Of a stretch of DNA of 64,000 nt, positions 23,250-36,600 are shown one piece after another. A program made the position numbers and the translations under genes. The DNA lies in contig OY727096.1 in NCBI GenBank assembly GCA_963402885.1, forward strand, positions 5,580,001-5,644,000, given 5' to 3'. The stretch comes from Antedon bifida (lineage: Eukaryota; Echinodermata; Crinoidea; Comatulida; Antedonidae). Position 1 is the stretch's first letter. The number at the start of each line of letters is the position of its first letter. The notes under the pieces are model-generated. The model had not been told where the DNA came from and did no database searches. It saw only the letters and a list, made by a program, of their open reading frames with translations.

Positions 23250-26200
23250 TCACGAATGTAAAACTAATTTAATTTCTTGTTCACCAACTGTTATGTTTTG
23301 AATTCCAATTTTAAAATTTCACGTTGCAAACCTATCAAGAACAAACAACACATTGTGTAATCATGTTAAAAATTAACGGTATCTGTACTTATATATGTAT
23401 TTATAGCTTCAGTGAAATGTTTATGAACTTTAAAATTTACCTTCATTGTTCTTCCAACAACAACTAATGGTAAACACTTCTTTTTTGATAACAAAGTTTT
23501 CAAAAACTCTGGTGCCACCACCTACTCCAAAGTAGTGTGTCTTTGCTGCAACATATCTGTTAACAAGTTAAGTTATCTAAAGCACAAAATGCTTTCCCTG
23601 ACCCAACACACTGTAAGCTCTGTCTTGATGTGACGAAAAAATGTGATGTGCCCGTATATGGACATGATGATGTCATATCACTACCATGTTTGGGTATATC
23701 ACTACTATATTTGAGCACATCACACTTTTTTTTTTAGTGTAGTGTAGTAGTGTAGACAGAGCAACTACATTTTTGTGGATCTAGGAGAGGGGAAGTGGGG
23801 GGTTATATTTTTCATGACCATATCGTTTGGGATCATTTTGTTTATTATACCTTATTATATATTTGTAATATTTATAGAGCTTGGGGGGCTTTTATTTATT
23901 GAGTGGGGGGATGTACAGTAGGGGGGTTGGATAGCACGCCTCTGTTTCCTATTTCAGAAATCCTGGATCTACTTCATCAAAAGGATACACACAGCCAGCT
24001 GGTTTTAATGAAGCTGAGAGTAGATCATGAAGCCGTTCATAGTAAGACACATTATAAATTGTTTCAGATGTCAGTATTACGTCATACCTTAATAAAGAAT
24101 AAAATACAAATATTATTATAAGACCTGTTTTGTAACTCATTATGTATTCGCAAAAGAAACATTCAATCATTTATTAGAAGACTATCTACCAGTACAGTAG
24201 TATATATTGAACTTTCACAAGATGGAAATATTATTTCAAGATGCTTTTTATTCTATCTTTTTAGCTTCAACATAATAAATTAATATAACAATGTGTTTTC
24301 AGATACATATGTATTAGTTCGTTTTATATTATATATGTATACTTTTACATATTTTTTTTGTACCTTTAAAACCTTATTTCATGTTTTTTCATTGTGATTA
24401 TATTTTTTTCCAAAGGGTCTTACAACTACAGACAATTACTTGTCTCTGTAAGATCCCTGTAACAATGTAAATATTTATATTGCTGAATAAATGTGAATTG
24501 GAATGGATGATGCACTGTTTCCAGAATAAAAATAATTACTTGTTGGGTATATTGTTTGTTTTTAGGACATCTGTCATATCGGACCAGTCACCAATAAAAT
24601 AACGACAAGATTGTTTAATTTCATTTTCTTTCTTGTCTTTAACTTCATTTTGATCGTCTTTATTTTGTTGATTCATAATCACGTTAGGCACAGTTAATCG
24701 CTCCAGTACTTCAGAATTCTATTAATAAAAAACAGGTAAAGTAAAATCAGAATAAAGAGAAATTCAGATAGCCAAACATTATTTGGAACTAACTCAACCC
24801 AACTGAAAGGAACTAGTGTGCGAGCACTTATTTCGACACTGAAACTGTGCGGTGTGCTTCGTAGTTGTGTAGGAACCAGTATGCCCAGGCCCGGCCTTTA
24901 CGATAAAATTGAACTGATCCCTACTGTTCGCAGTTCCCATACCATATGCGTGACTCGATTTGATGTTTCCAGTTCCAGAAGAAATAGAACATTTACAACT
25001 GAAAGCAACTAAGCTTATGTCAACATTTTTTTTTTGTGCAGTTACTCGGAGCGCTTACAAGTCAGTTGAGTTCCACGTCGACATAAGGGCAACTTTAGGC
25101 TTCGTGTCACGCATACATTCTTGAATACACTATGTTGATTCTGTAGGCCCAGGATAACCCACCCACCTATATCCCAATGACTAATTGCACTCTTTTATTG
25201 GCCTATACCTAAAACTTACATAATCTTGAAAATGTACTACAGCACCCTGTGCCATGAGATATAACCCTGGGATACCAGCTCCACATCCTAACTCCAGGAC
25301 GTCAAGATGTTCACAGGATGTGATTTCTTGTGCTAGAAAATTGGCAAGATCTAAAGAGCATTCCCATACTTTTAATCCACCTGAAGCCAAAGGTAAATAA
25401 ATCGTTGTTAGACAAGAATTTAAATACAGAACATAGATACATGAGGATACAGTGCACCTTATGGGTTTTTTTTTAAATTTTATATATTATAGTAGATTCA
25501 AACCCAGAAATGGCTCCAGCAAAAAACAGATGAACACAACCATGACAAAAGAAACAGTAAATTTTGAAATTAATTCATACATTAATATGTATAGTACACC
25601 ACTGTAAAGTTTTTGTTTTGCTGAATGACTTGATTATTTTCGTTCAGCAAAGTTAGCCATACTCTGTGATTCTGTTGTCAATAAAAACGATCAACCTTAT
25701 TACCTCCGCCAGAATGGCGAGCGGTTATGAGGTCAATTGGGTATGTTTTTTCTTTCTATAGTTGTTAGCAGGATTACTCATAAAGTTATTGCCCGATTTT
25801 CATAAGATTTTAAAGGATGGGTTCACAGGTCTTGTATTTTAAGGCGAGCGCGAGTGATCACTCGCCTAACACACTCCTAAACTGTCCTTGAGGAGTGCGA
25901 TTTACTGTACAACACGCCTAAATTTGGTAAACTTCTACACACCAAAGTACAAACAGCACACCTACAGCACCCCTGAATGTATTGAGGAGTGCAATTTGTA
26001 GCACACCTACAATTTTGAAAAGACAAGGCCTGGGTTCATAGCTTTATGGGAACATGTGGTTCAATTTTCATATTAGGTGCAGGTTTGCACTCTCTGAGAG
26101 TTTAATGTACAGTTAGTACCTTCATAAACCCCACTGATTAAATCTGAACGGTTTGAAATGGCTTTTGCCAAATTGTCTGAATTGGTGCTTTCACCATCCC

Positions 26201-27044
26201 TTTCAGACTCCTCTATCCTGATCTCTTCTTCTATTCCTGTTGAATTTATGTATTTGATTTCAATATTCCCAACTTGTATAACATCAATGTCATCAGGGTT
26301 AATCTGAAAAAAAGAAAACACAATATTGTTTACAGTTTGTTGCAATGTTTCATTTTGTTATAAAGTTGAAAATATTCAGACAGAATGTGTCAAGATCATT
26401 GAGGTGTGATGGAGCTCAGGACATTTAGTAATATAGATACCTGCATACTTAATAATATGTTAAAACATTCTTGCAACATTGATTATGTAACAGTAAGCGA
26501 CAAAAATAAAACAGCATGGCTAACCTGGTCTTCCACAGCTGACAGATCAACAATGAGCTCTTCTGCAACTTTTGGTGACGTATTATGCCTTATTGCTGTA
26601 GAATTACTTTCGGGATCATCTGCTGCAGAATAAAAAAGACATTGTACCCTGCCTGTATTATTAGCATTAGGGCTTACTGTCAATACTGACACTGTAGTAT
26701 TATTACTTACTAAATTAGGGGAGCAATAGTTTGCTAGTACAGTATTATAGTTAAGTTAGTATATACTGGGAGTCTGTATCATATCAAGTAGGTAAATAGA
26801 ATAAATAGAATAGGTCTAGACTAGGGCCTAGCCTAGGTACAGTAGGCCTACTCACTCTCTATTACTATTACTAGTGTTAGGAGGCCTGCGCTGCCAGTCC
26901 TATCTATGCAAATACAATACCAATACTATTAATTAATATTCTAATATGCACTGGTAACAAATAATTACTTTTCAGAGTTTCTAATGGGTAATCAGTCTCA
27001 ACATCGTTATCTTTAACTACAAAATCAAACCGAAATTCTGCCAT
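23250..27044 (-). CDS. METTL18: METTL18-like protein-histidine N-methyltransferase
   Basis: S-adenosylmethionine-dependent methyltransferase; the human homologue methylates a histidine of ribosomal protein RPL3. Exons on the minus strand: 27044-26969, 26622-26525, 26303-26120, 25380-25220, 24718-24540, 24087-23989, 23556-23441 and 23287-23250. All have GT-AG borders and matching phases; total 951 nt, 316 aa. It starts MAEFRFDFVVKD. Exon 4 carries the methyltransferase entry GLKVWECSLDLA and the SAM-binding motif I VLELGCGAGIPGLY. Exon 5 ends CRYFIGDWSDM. Exon 6 has the family signature KYDVILTSETIYN, and exon 7 has AAKTHYFGVGGGT. The C-terminus EQEIKLVLHS lines up with the family end. The acidic linker of exons 2-3 (residues ~27-120) is poorly conserved. 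It is divergent from GTF3C4 across 625 bp, suggesting a shared promoter. Confidence 0.93.
23615..23762. mobile_element. 'AGCTCTGTCTACACTATCAAA' MITE copy
   Basis: AAGCTCTGTCT at the left and AGTGTAGACAGAGC at the right enclose the family's GTGATGTGCCCGTATATGG and ATATCACTACCAT blocks. It is inserted in METTL18 intron 6. Confidence 0.75.
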
Positions 27045-27669
27045 CACTTCGTGTTTACATTTCATTTATTCAAACTACATTCTATTCGCCCTTTGTTATT
27101 ATTTTTTAACATTGCCTTATACGCACGTGTCACCAAAATGAGGATTGTTCCATTTTACAGTTGAATTAAACAAATGTTTGCACGTACGTTATCATATTTA
27201 ATCAAATAATAATTCATTCAAATAAAACACCATATAATCACATTTTAATTTTATATAATATTTTAGAAATATTTAAACATAAATGATAAATATGTATATT
27301 TCAATGTTGTAAATATTAATTTGATTGTACCGGGAGTAAAATGGATCGTTCCGTAGCGTACTACCTGCTATTTGCCCTTAGTACACGTTGCCGTACAAAT
27401 AGTACCAATAATGAGGATTGTTCCATTTAATTTTGGTGTAAACACTTCTGTAAACTAGTCTAACTACTGCAATTCTGAATATTGATTTCATTTATTATTC
27501 TTATTTTCTTCTTATATTCAGTCACATATCAATCTATTAATACATTAAACTATAAACTACTTTGACTGATTATAAACATAGATGACTCTACATTGTACTT
27601 TAATATTATTAGGAAAAGGTAATTTAATTTGTACACTGCAAAAAATGGATCATTCCATTGAAATTCAAA
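27045..27669. promoter_or_regulatory. Divergent METTL18/GTF3C4 promoter region
   Basis: The start codons of METTL18 (27044, minus) and GTF3C4 (27670, plus) are 625 bp apart, so both promoters and 5' UTRs must fit here unless a non-coding exon lies elsewhere. A repeated motif ATG(A)GGAT(T/C)(A/G)TTCC occurs at about 27138, 27341, 27410 and 27645, including two copies of AATGAGGATTGTTCCATTT. No TATA box or CpG-rich block stands out. Confidence 0.55.
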
Positions 27670-30600
27670 ATGTCAGCTTCCATAAATATTGCTAGTGCTT
27701 TGCATGGATGCAAATCTATTGCGATTTCTGATGATTTGACGGTTGCCGTTGCATCTGAAAAGACTATAAACATATTTGTATGATATCATTTAATATTTTG
27801 CGTGTAATCATAATTAAATGAGCTCTTTTGTTTATATAATAATGAGTAGGTTTTATTACGATCTGTTAGGCCGGCTAGCGTATGCGTCTTCCTACCTACT
27901 AGACAGCACAATAACCTAGCCCTATACACGTACGTTTGTTGATTCGAGGTCGATTCACCCCCATTTTTATTTTTTTTTATTTACGTAGACCTTTTCACAG
28001 TAATGTACCAGCTAGGACCTAGCCTACTACTAAGGTACTACTATTATAACCGATTCATTCCCTATTTAATCATTTTAAAGCGTCATTTCAAGAAGTGACC
28101 GCTTTGTAATTTGTTTAAACATTTTTTCAGAGGTTAGTGTGCAAGGTTGAAAACACCAGCAACACATTTGTCTGGCAAAAATGTGCAGTAGAATATGAAG
28201 ATCACCACTACTACTCTACCAATGGACTGTCTGTAAAGAAAATTTCTGATAAGCTCACCAGCCATTTCAACAAAAACTGTGGTAAACTTTTAAAAATATC
28301 CCAGGAACTTCTAAAAAAAAACCTACTTAGTTTTTAAAAAGCGGCAATTTAATATTTGCAATGCCTCTCTGCAGATTACACAATAAATCTTGTGAAAACG
28401 GGTTTTTTTTTCTGTAACTCTTTTTACTAGATGCTGGAGCAAGATTTCACATAGACGGCACAATTGGAAAACCCACTGGTGATGCAGCATCAGGTGGTCT
28501 TATGCGTTCAGTTCAAAAGTCAATATGTTGGTCCGCAAAAGGATGCACAAACACAAATAGGTAAAGATTTAAGTTCACTTTTTAAAGATTTCTCTTTCAT
28601 TGTCTTGACATTTAATTTCATTCTGGTTTATTTATGTTTTTATTGAGTTGTACTATAAATTGACATCAAGAGGTTTCGAAATGGTGAACAGTTTTAGAGA
28701 AGAGCAAATAAAAAATGCTGGAGGAGGGTTACATTAGTTGATGGCATAATCTATGATGATGATGTATACAATTGTGTTTATTAATTTTATATATGATTTT
28801 ACAATAATACATTATCTTTGTCTTTTAGGTGTATTTTGTCATTTCTAAAGACTGACCATCAACTAAAACTATATGTTGAAACAACATTAGGTAAATGGAA
28901 AGAGGTATGGAAGTTGATCTTGCTATTGTCATTCATTTATTGCATTCCTAATGGTATATTTGTATGGTTCTTTTCTAAACTAAAAAAGTTTGAATTATGT
29001 CACTGTCACATCACCTTCACCTCAGTGAAAGCTAGGGCAAATTGGACCACTGGACAGCAACACTTGTTTATACTTGTTTATAGTAACTCCCATTAGAAAT
29101 CCCATTAGAGCTATTATAAATTCCACAATATACCAACTCAGTGAACAGTTAATAGATTATCATATTCTCTCCAGTCTTCGGACAACCAACATTAAGTTCA
29201 ATCCAATAAAGCTTATATATATTCAACAGTATAAGTGTATTACTTGTTTTAATGTAAAACAACCGTCAACGTATATCAGAAGATATTACATGGTGGCAGC
29301 GGTGGGATATAATAATAAAACCTTTGTGCTAGTACAGTTTAAAGGAATTTTTGTATCAAAAACCAACGCATCATGGCGGATAAACAACCACATATGGATT
29401 GGAACTCTGCAAACATAGGCGATTCGTTTCGGATGTTTAAACGACGAACTGAATTGTATTTTACAGTAAAGAATATTTCACAGGAGGACCGCATCAACCA
29501 TCTATTATTAATGGTAGGTGAAGAGGGACTTAAAAGATTTGATTCGTGGGGACTAACCGAAGAAGATAAGGAGAATATCAATACTATTTGGGAGAAATTT
29601 GAGGAGCAAATAGAGCCACAATCGAATTTCCGTGTCTCAAGAATGTATCTTCAGAAACTAAAACAACAACCGGGTGAGTCGATTGATGACTACATTACTA
29701 AACTTAAATTCCATGCAGAAAAATGCGCATTTACAGCCGCAGAAAAAGAAACGAGAATCATAGAACAAATGACCATAGGAACCATATTTAAAGATCTCCA
29801 AAAAGAACTTCTCACAAAAAACCAAGAATACAGACTTGAGGAGGCCATAACCCTAGCTAGGGGACACGAGGCATCCCTCATGCACCACAAGCAATTAGAT
29901 GAATTTGATACACAACATGCAAAAATAAGCTACGTGTCACGTGCCAAAAACAAATGTAAAGCGTGTGGACAAATGCATCGCCCTCGAGAATGTCCAGCAT
30001 ATGGCTCAACTTGCCACAACTGTGGTAAATTAAACCATTGGGCCAAAATGTGTAGATCGTCGAAACAAAATGTGCATCCTCGTCATGATCAAAGTACCGA
30101 CCGTCATCAACAAAAACGACAAAAACCAAAAAGCCATGGAAAAGGCAAGCTAAAATCTAGAAGTGGAATACACTCAATGAATCAATATGAGTCTGATTCG
30201 GATGATGACCTACTTGAACAGCATATGGAAAAATTGACATTTGGTTCAGTGCGCATGAGCAGCATCAACGCTAGTGAAAAATTCACTAAACTTGACATAA
30301 AGTTACCACTTATGGAAAACCAAATAGCTGAACTGAACATCAAAGTTGATACTGGAGCTGAGGGTAATACTCTTCCATTGCGAATATTTGGAAATATGTA
30401 CCCAAATCATATAAACGCACAAGGATATCCCAAAAGCGGAATCCTAAAAGAATCAAACACTAAACTTACCGCATACAATGATGCACATATTCCTTGTTAT
30501 GGAATATTACCGATAAAATGCAAGCATCCAACCAATTGTATTTATACAGAGGAAACATTTTACATTGTGGATTGCAAAGGCCCAGCGATTTTGGGATTAC

Positions 30601-33600
30601 CGACGATACAGAAACTAGAATTAATAAAATTCAATTGCAGTATCACAACAAAGGAAAACAAATCAAGTCCGATAATAGACACTGCAGACCTAAAAAACAG
30701 GTATCCTGACAGATTTGACGGTATGGGAGATTTTGCGAAACCGTACCACATAGTAACGGACAAAAACGTCACACCCATTGTGCACGCTTGCAGGAAAACA
30801 CCGATTAAACTTGCAGGACAGATCAACGCCGCACTTGATGATATGGAAGCAAAAGGTGTAATAAAGAAAATTGATGAACCAACAGATTGGGTAAGTTCAA
30901 TAACGTACCCAATCAAACCAGACGGGTCAGTGCGAATCTGTCTTGACCCTAAAGACCTCAATGAGGCGATAAAGAGAAGCCATCATAAGACTCCGACCTT
31001 AGAGGAACTCACTCACAAACTAAATGGAGCAAAATACTTCTCTAAACTTGATGCCAAGAATGGCTACTGGTCGATACACCTTGACAATGCTTCTCAAAAA
31101 CTAACAACATTTAATTCTCCGAAAGGCCGATACTGTTTTAAACGCCTTCCTTTTGGTTTAAACGTATCACAAGATGTTTTCCAACAGAGAATGGATATGA
31201 TATTAGAAAAATGTCCAGGAACAATTGGGATAGCCGATGACGTAGCAATATTCGGCAAAACTGAAGCCGAGCATGACGCCAACCTCCACAACCTGATGGA
31301 AATTGCGAGAGAGTCAGGACTAATGTTCAACTCTAAAAAATGTAAAATTAAGCAACGAGAAATAACATTTTTTGGTATTGTCTACAGCAGCGAAGGGGCA
31401 CGACCAGACCCAAAGAAAATATCTGTCATTCAACAACTAAAAGTACCCGAAAACAAACAAGAGCTCCAAGAATTTCTTGGCATCGCCAACTACATGGGTC
31501 CCTTTATTCCCCATCTCGCTGATTTGACAGAACCCCTACGTCAATTGCTAAAAAAGGATACGCAATACAGTTGGACACCTGCACATACAAATGCCTACCA
31601 ACAGACAAAACAGGCAATCTGCAGTGAAATCCGACTTTCATACTTCGACCCGAAAAAACCTGTAATATTACAGGTGGACGCAAGTAAAGTTGGACTCGGA
31701 GCAGTGTTGCTCCAGCCAAATGACAAAAACGAAGAAATGCCAGTAGCGTTTGCCAGCAAAGCACTTACAGACACTGAGAAACGATACGCAAACATCGAAC
31801 GCGAACTACTGGCAGCAGTTTTTGCGTGTGAAAAATTTCACACTTACGTTTATGGAGGAAAATTCATAATATACACAGACCATAAGCCGCTTGAGATGAT
31901 CGCCCTCAAAAACTTGAATGCAGCTCCACCACGATTACAAAGGATGCTACTAAGACTGCAAGGATACAACTGCCAGATCATATATAAACCAGGAAAAGAA
32001 ATGACACTGGCAGATTCACTCTCCCGAATTGGAAGCTCAAAGGAAAATGAGCAAGTGGACCAACGTTATACGGAACTTGATATAAGAGTGTGTCCAGTAC
32101 AGTTTAGCGAAAACCGGTTAACTGAACTTAAGCACCACACCAAGTGTGACAAAACACTTTGCGAACTCGGCAAAATAATATTTGAAGGTTGGCCAGAAAA
32201 ACAAATTAAGCTCTCCAAAGGCGTTAAAGAATATTGGTCAATGCGCGATGAGCTAACCGTAGAAGACGGCATAATTTTAAAAGGGCAACAAACTGTTATA
32301 CCAAATGAAATGAGAACATACATATTGGATCAACTACATGCCGGCCACCAAGGCATAACAAAAACACGACTAAGAGCAAGAACCGCCGTATATTGGCCGG
32401 GCATAAACAACGACATAAAAACAATGTGCGAGAGATGCACAGTTTGTGAACAATTTCAAAACACTCAACCTAAAGAACCACTAATTCCTATGAAAATACC
32501 AGAACGCCCATGGCATACTCTCGGAACTGACCTTTTTCATTTTAATTCAGAAGACTATCTAATCATAGCAGACTATTACAGCAAAATGTTCTTCATACGG
32601 AAGATGCCCACAAATGTGACGAGCAGTGCTGTAATTCAAGCAACGAAACAAATTTTCGCAGAACAAGGGTCACCACACACTATCATCTCCGACAATGGCC
32701 CACAATTTGCTTCGGAACAATACAAACTATTCTGCAAAGATTGGAAAATAATTCATACCACCAGCTCACCTCACTACCCCAGATCAAACGGTTTTATTGA
32801 ACGCATGATACAGACAGTAAAATCAACACTTAGAAAATGCAAAATTTCTGGCACCGACCCAGACTTAGCATTTCTGTGCTTACGTGCAACTCCAATAAAC
32901 TCACATCTACCAAGTCCAGCAGAAATATTATACAGACGACGCATACAAGCAAACCTACCAGAAGTGATAAAATCTAACGACTCTGAAAGCAAACAGATAC
33001 AAAAACAATTAGTGCAGCGCCAGACAGATCAAAAGTTTCATCACGATAAAAACAAAACAAAATTTCTTCCACCGCTTTCGAAAGGCCAAAACATCACAAT
33101 CCAGCATCCACATAAAAAAACATGGACGCCTGGTATCGTAACTAATCAACTACCTCAGCCAAGATCGTACATCGTAGAAACTACAAATGGAACATATCGA
33201 CGAAATCGAAATCAAATACGGAATAGACAAACGCATTCATCTGGACCGGATACGTACGATTTGACCATTGATAAACAACCACCATTTATACCACCCTACA
33301 CTCCACCAATAACAAGAAGTAAAACTCGAAAGACGAGGAAGGATGATAGAAAATAAAATAAATTGAACTATAGAATAATAATAATAATTAATAAAAACAA
33401 ATATGAACTCTAATACTTATTATTGTAACTTTGTCGAATGAACTAAATGAAAACAACTGCTCGCAGCTCTATATGGACAGCTGAATTTTGTACAATCGAA
33501 ACTACTATATATAACTTTTTATAATCTCAAATGTAATTGCTAATATAGGACAGAAAGCTGTATATAACTAATGCTTCAAATAGCCCGAATAACTAACTAA

Positions 33601-36600
33601 AATTAGCGTATTCCCAAGGCACCATGTAAATTAATGAACAATTACACCTTGTACTAAAAAGGAGGGATGTCACATCACCTTCACCTCAGTGAAAGCTAGG
33701 GCAAATTGGACCACTGGACAGCAACACTTGTTTATACTTGTTTATAGTAACTCCCATTAGAAATCCCATTAGAGCTATTATAAATTCCACAATATACCAA
33801 CTCAGTGAACAGTTAATAGATTATCATATTCTCTCCAGTCTTCGGACAACCAACATTAAGTTCAATCCAATAAAGCTTATATATATTCAACAGTATAAGT
33901 GTATTACTTGTTTTAATGTAAAACAACCGTCAACGTATATCAGAAGATATTACAGTCACTGCAGTGTAAAGCCTACAGTAATATGATCATCACATGAGGA
34001 AATGATCTCTCTTAATGTCCCATCTGAAATACAAGTCAATGAGTGTAAAGCATATTATAGGAGTAGACAAGACAAGTCTCAATCTGATGCCTAAAGCCTG
34101 TTTTCCGGTTGAGTTGTGTTAAATTGACGATTTTACAGGAAAAGGGAGTAAATGCAGACCTTAAAAATAGTTCTAATACTTTCAATGCCATAATCTTTGT
34201 AATTTGGAAAATAAATTGAAATCTTTAAATCTACCTTCATAGTTATACCACATGTAGGCCAATACAAAAAATACTAAATCATATATGTCTAAATTATGCA
34301 CTTTTCAATTGTATGACCCACTATACGAACCCCGGGAGAGGTTCGTCATCGGTGCGTCATTTACAAATAATTACTGACGCAGGGGTGCGTAAAAAAACTT
34401 AGAAGGTACGTCACATCAATGAACGATGGTATGTCAATGTCCGTCACTTTACCACCCACCATATCATAAACAACATGGTTACAGTGCATCAAAATGGGTG
34501 CGTCATGGTCACCTAAAGGTAAGTCAAATTTTTGATGCACATAAGGCATGACGAACATCGGACAAATGACGCTCCCAGGGGTCGTATAGTGGGTCATACA
34601 ATTGACAAGTGCATTACATTCACTCTCCCCCTCTTTTCATTTTCCTAGGTGGTGAATGTTTCAACCATGTTACTTGACTATGCTAAGGCCAAAGGTTACA
34701 AACTAAGGCCTGATCCTGGTGGAATGGACATCATCGATTTGGCTATAAATAGATTTTCAATGGTATCAATTAAAGGTAATCAAAGTGTGTCCCCTTTATA
34801 GGGGTTTCCTGTTAGTAAAGTGTCCCCTTAATGGATGTCCCCTTTAATAGGGGTGGCCTGTTGTGTTAAAACATATATTTCCACTCGTTAATTGCGCAAA
34901 TAATCAACCTTGCATGTTTTTATTCTTCACATTACAGTAGAACCCTATTAAGGGGACACAGTGTTTAAATATATATTCTCTTGTTAATTTCAAAGAATTC
35001 TGTCCCCTTAATGGGGTGTCCTCTTTAATAGGGGTGGCCTGTTGTGTTAAAACATATATTTCCACTCGTTAATTACACAAATAATCAACCTTGCATGTTT
35101 TTATTCTTCACATTACAGTAGAACCCTATTAAGAGGACACAGTGTTTAAATATATATTCTCTTGTTTATTTCAAAGAATTCTGTCCCCTTAATGGGGTGT
35201 CCTCTTTAATAGGGGTGGCCTGTAGTGTTAAAACATATATTTCCACAGGGACACAGTGTTTAGATTTATATTACCTCTTGTTGAGGGGCTGTACTGTAAT
35301 TAGGGCTACAGAAATTATGATTTTCAGTATTTTTCACTATTATATCTTTTTGACTGAACCTTCTAGATATGTGTTGGTCTGGTGTGTACAATGAAAGAAT
35401 TGAAGCGGGAGAGAGAGCCTATACAGTTCTTGTTACTTACACAATAGATGGATTATTGATATTTTGGAAATGCTTACTTCCATTTACATCAAAGTAAGCT
35501 ACTTAATCTGTTCATAGTATAAAACTGCAAATAACGAGAAGCCATGCCTGTTCATACAGTATGTTTTTCTCATTCTTGTTTTCATGTATGTGTATATACT
35601 GTATGCATATAAAAGAAAAAAACAAGTTTATAAGATAGGCTAAACTATGCAAAATGTATATATGTATATTTTCAATCAATCAATTGTTCTATTTCTAAAA
35701 GCGCGATCATTGCTTATAGCGCTGTCCAAAAAAAATCAGAAAAGGTGAGTTTTTAGAAGTGACTAAAACTGTCCCAAAGATTTCGGTTTCCTAATTATAT
35801 AAAGGCAGATTGTTCCAGAACCTAGGCCCAGCAGTACTAATCTCCCCAGCTATTTTTTCTCCTTGGAATGTGCTAGAGCATTTGATTCCTCGATCTCAGT
35901 ACTCTTTTCCTCACTTCTAGTTCAAAGCATAATGAATATCTTACTGTATTTTATTATAGATAAGCAATATCTATTCAAAATGTATGTACTGTCAACCATG
36001 CATGTAATTCAACAGTAATATTTGGCATTGTGTATATCTGCACATTTAACTTTGCAGAAAATTCATGCTCCTAATTATCTCTCTTATCTTATCACAGGGA
36101 ATTTCGACCTGCTGACCATCTTTCAAGTAATTTTCAAGAAAAGCTTTGTTTCTAAACATCTTTTCACACTTATTTAATTTTTTCTTCTAGAGATGACATT
36201 AGCCTCTTTGGCATTGTAGATGCTGGGCTTTCTTCTCCGTCATCAATCAAATGGGAACAGAAATCAAAACAATTTGAGGACAGCTTACTTGTAGTTGGAA
36301 CCACTGATGGACGTATACAGATTTTGAAGTTGAACTTTGACCCTACAAACGAACCAGAATCACAAGTAACTTTAGCAAATCAAATAACACTATGGGAAGA
36401 AGATTTGATTGAAGTTTCTTTCTTCTGGTGGAGCTTGTTTGACAGAAAAGAAAATGAGGTGATTCTTAATCAAATGTGGTACAGCAGTTTTTAAAGACTA
36501 AATTCTAAGTTCAATTCTCAATTCCATCCTTGACTAATAAAATATAGATATGAACTACAGCAGAACCCATATTAGGGGACACCTTCTGGACTCAACAAAG

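Larger units (their letters stand above)
29004..33954 (+). mobile_element. Complete Ty3/gypsy LTR retrotransposon (Mag/SURL-like)
   Basis: A 4951-bp element in GTF3C4 intron 4, same orientation as the gene. It has two 287-bp LTRs (29004-29290, 33668-33954) that I find identical base for base, starting TGTCACATCACC and ending ATATTACA. It is flanked by the 5-bp duplication GTCAC (28999-29003 and 33955-33959). The primer site, a polypurine tract and one long gag-pol frame are intact, and there is no envelope frame. One fused gag-pol frame with a tRNA-Leu primer fits the Mag lineage, which includes the sea-urchin SURL elements; that placement comes from known family traits, not a tree. Identical LTRs mean very recent insertion. 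Confidence 0.95.

Noticed and set aside
29004-33954. Endogenous retrovirus (with envelope)
   Set aside because: The only long frame is gag-pol; about 300 bp separate its stop from the polypurine tract, with no envelope frame.
34361-34597. 78-codon minus-strand frame inside the 301-bp inverted-repeat element
   Set aside because: It begins and ends within self-complementary DNA and shows no domain; probably fortuitous.
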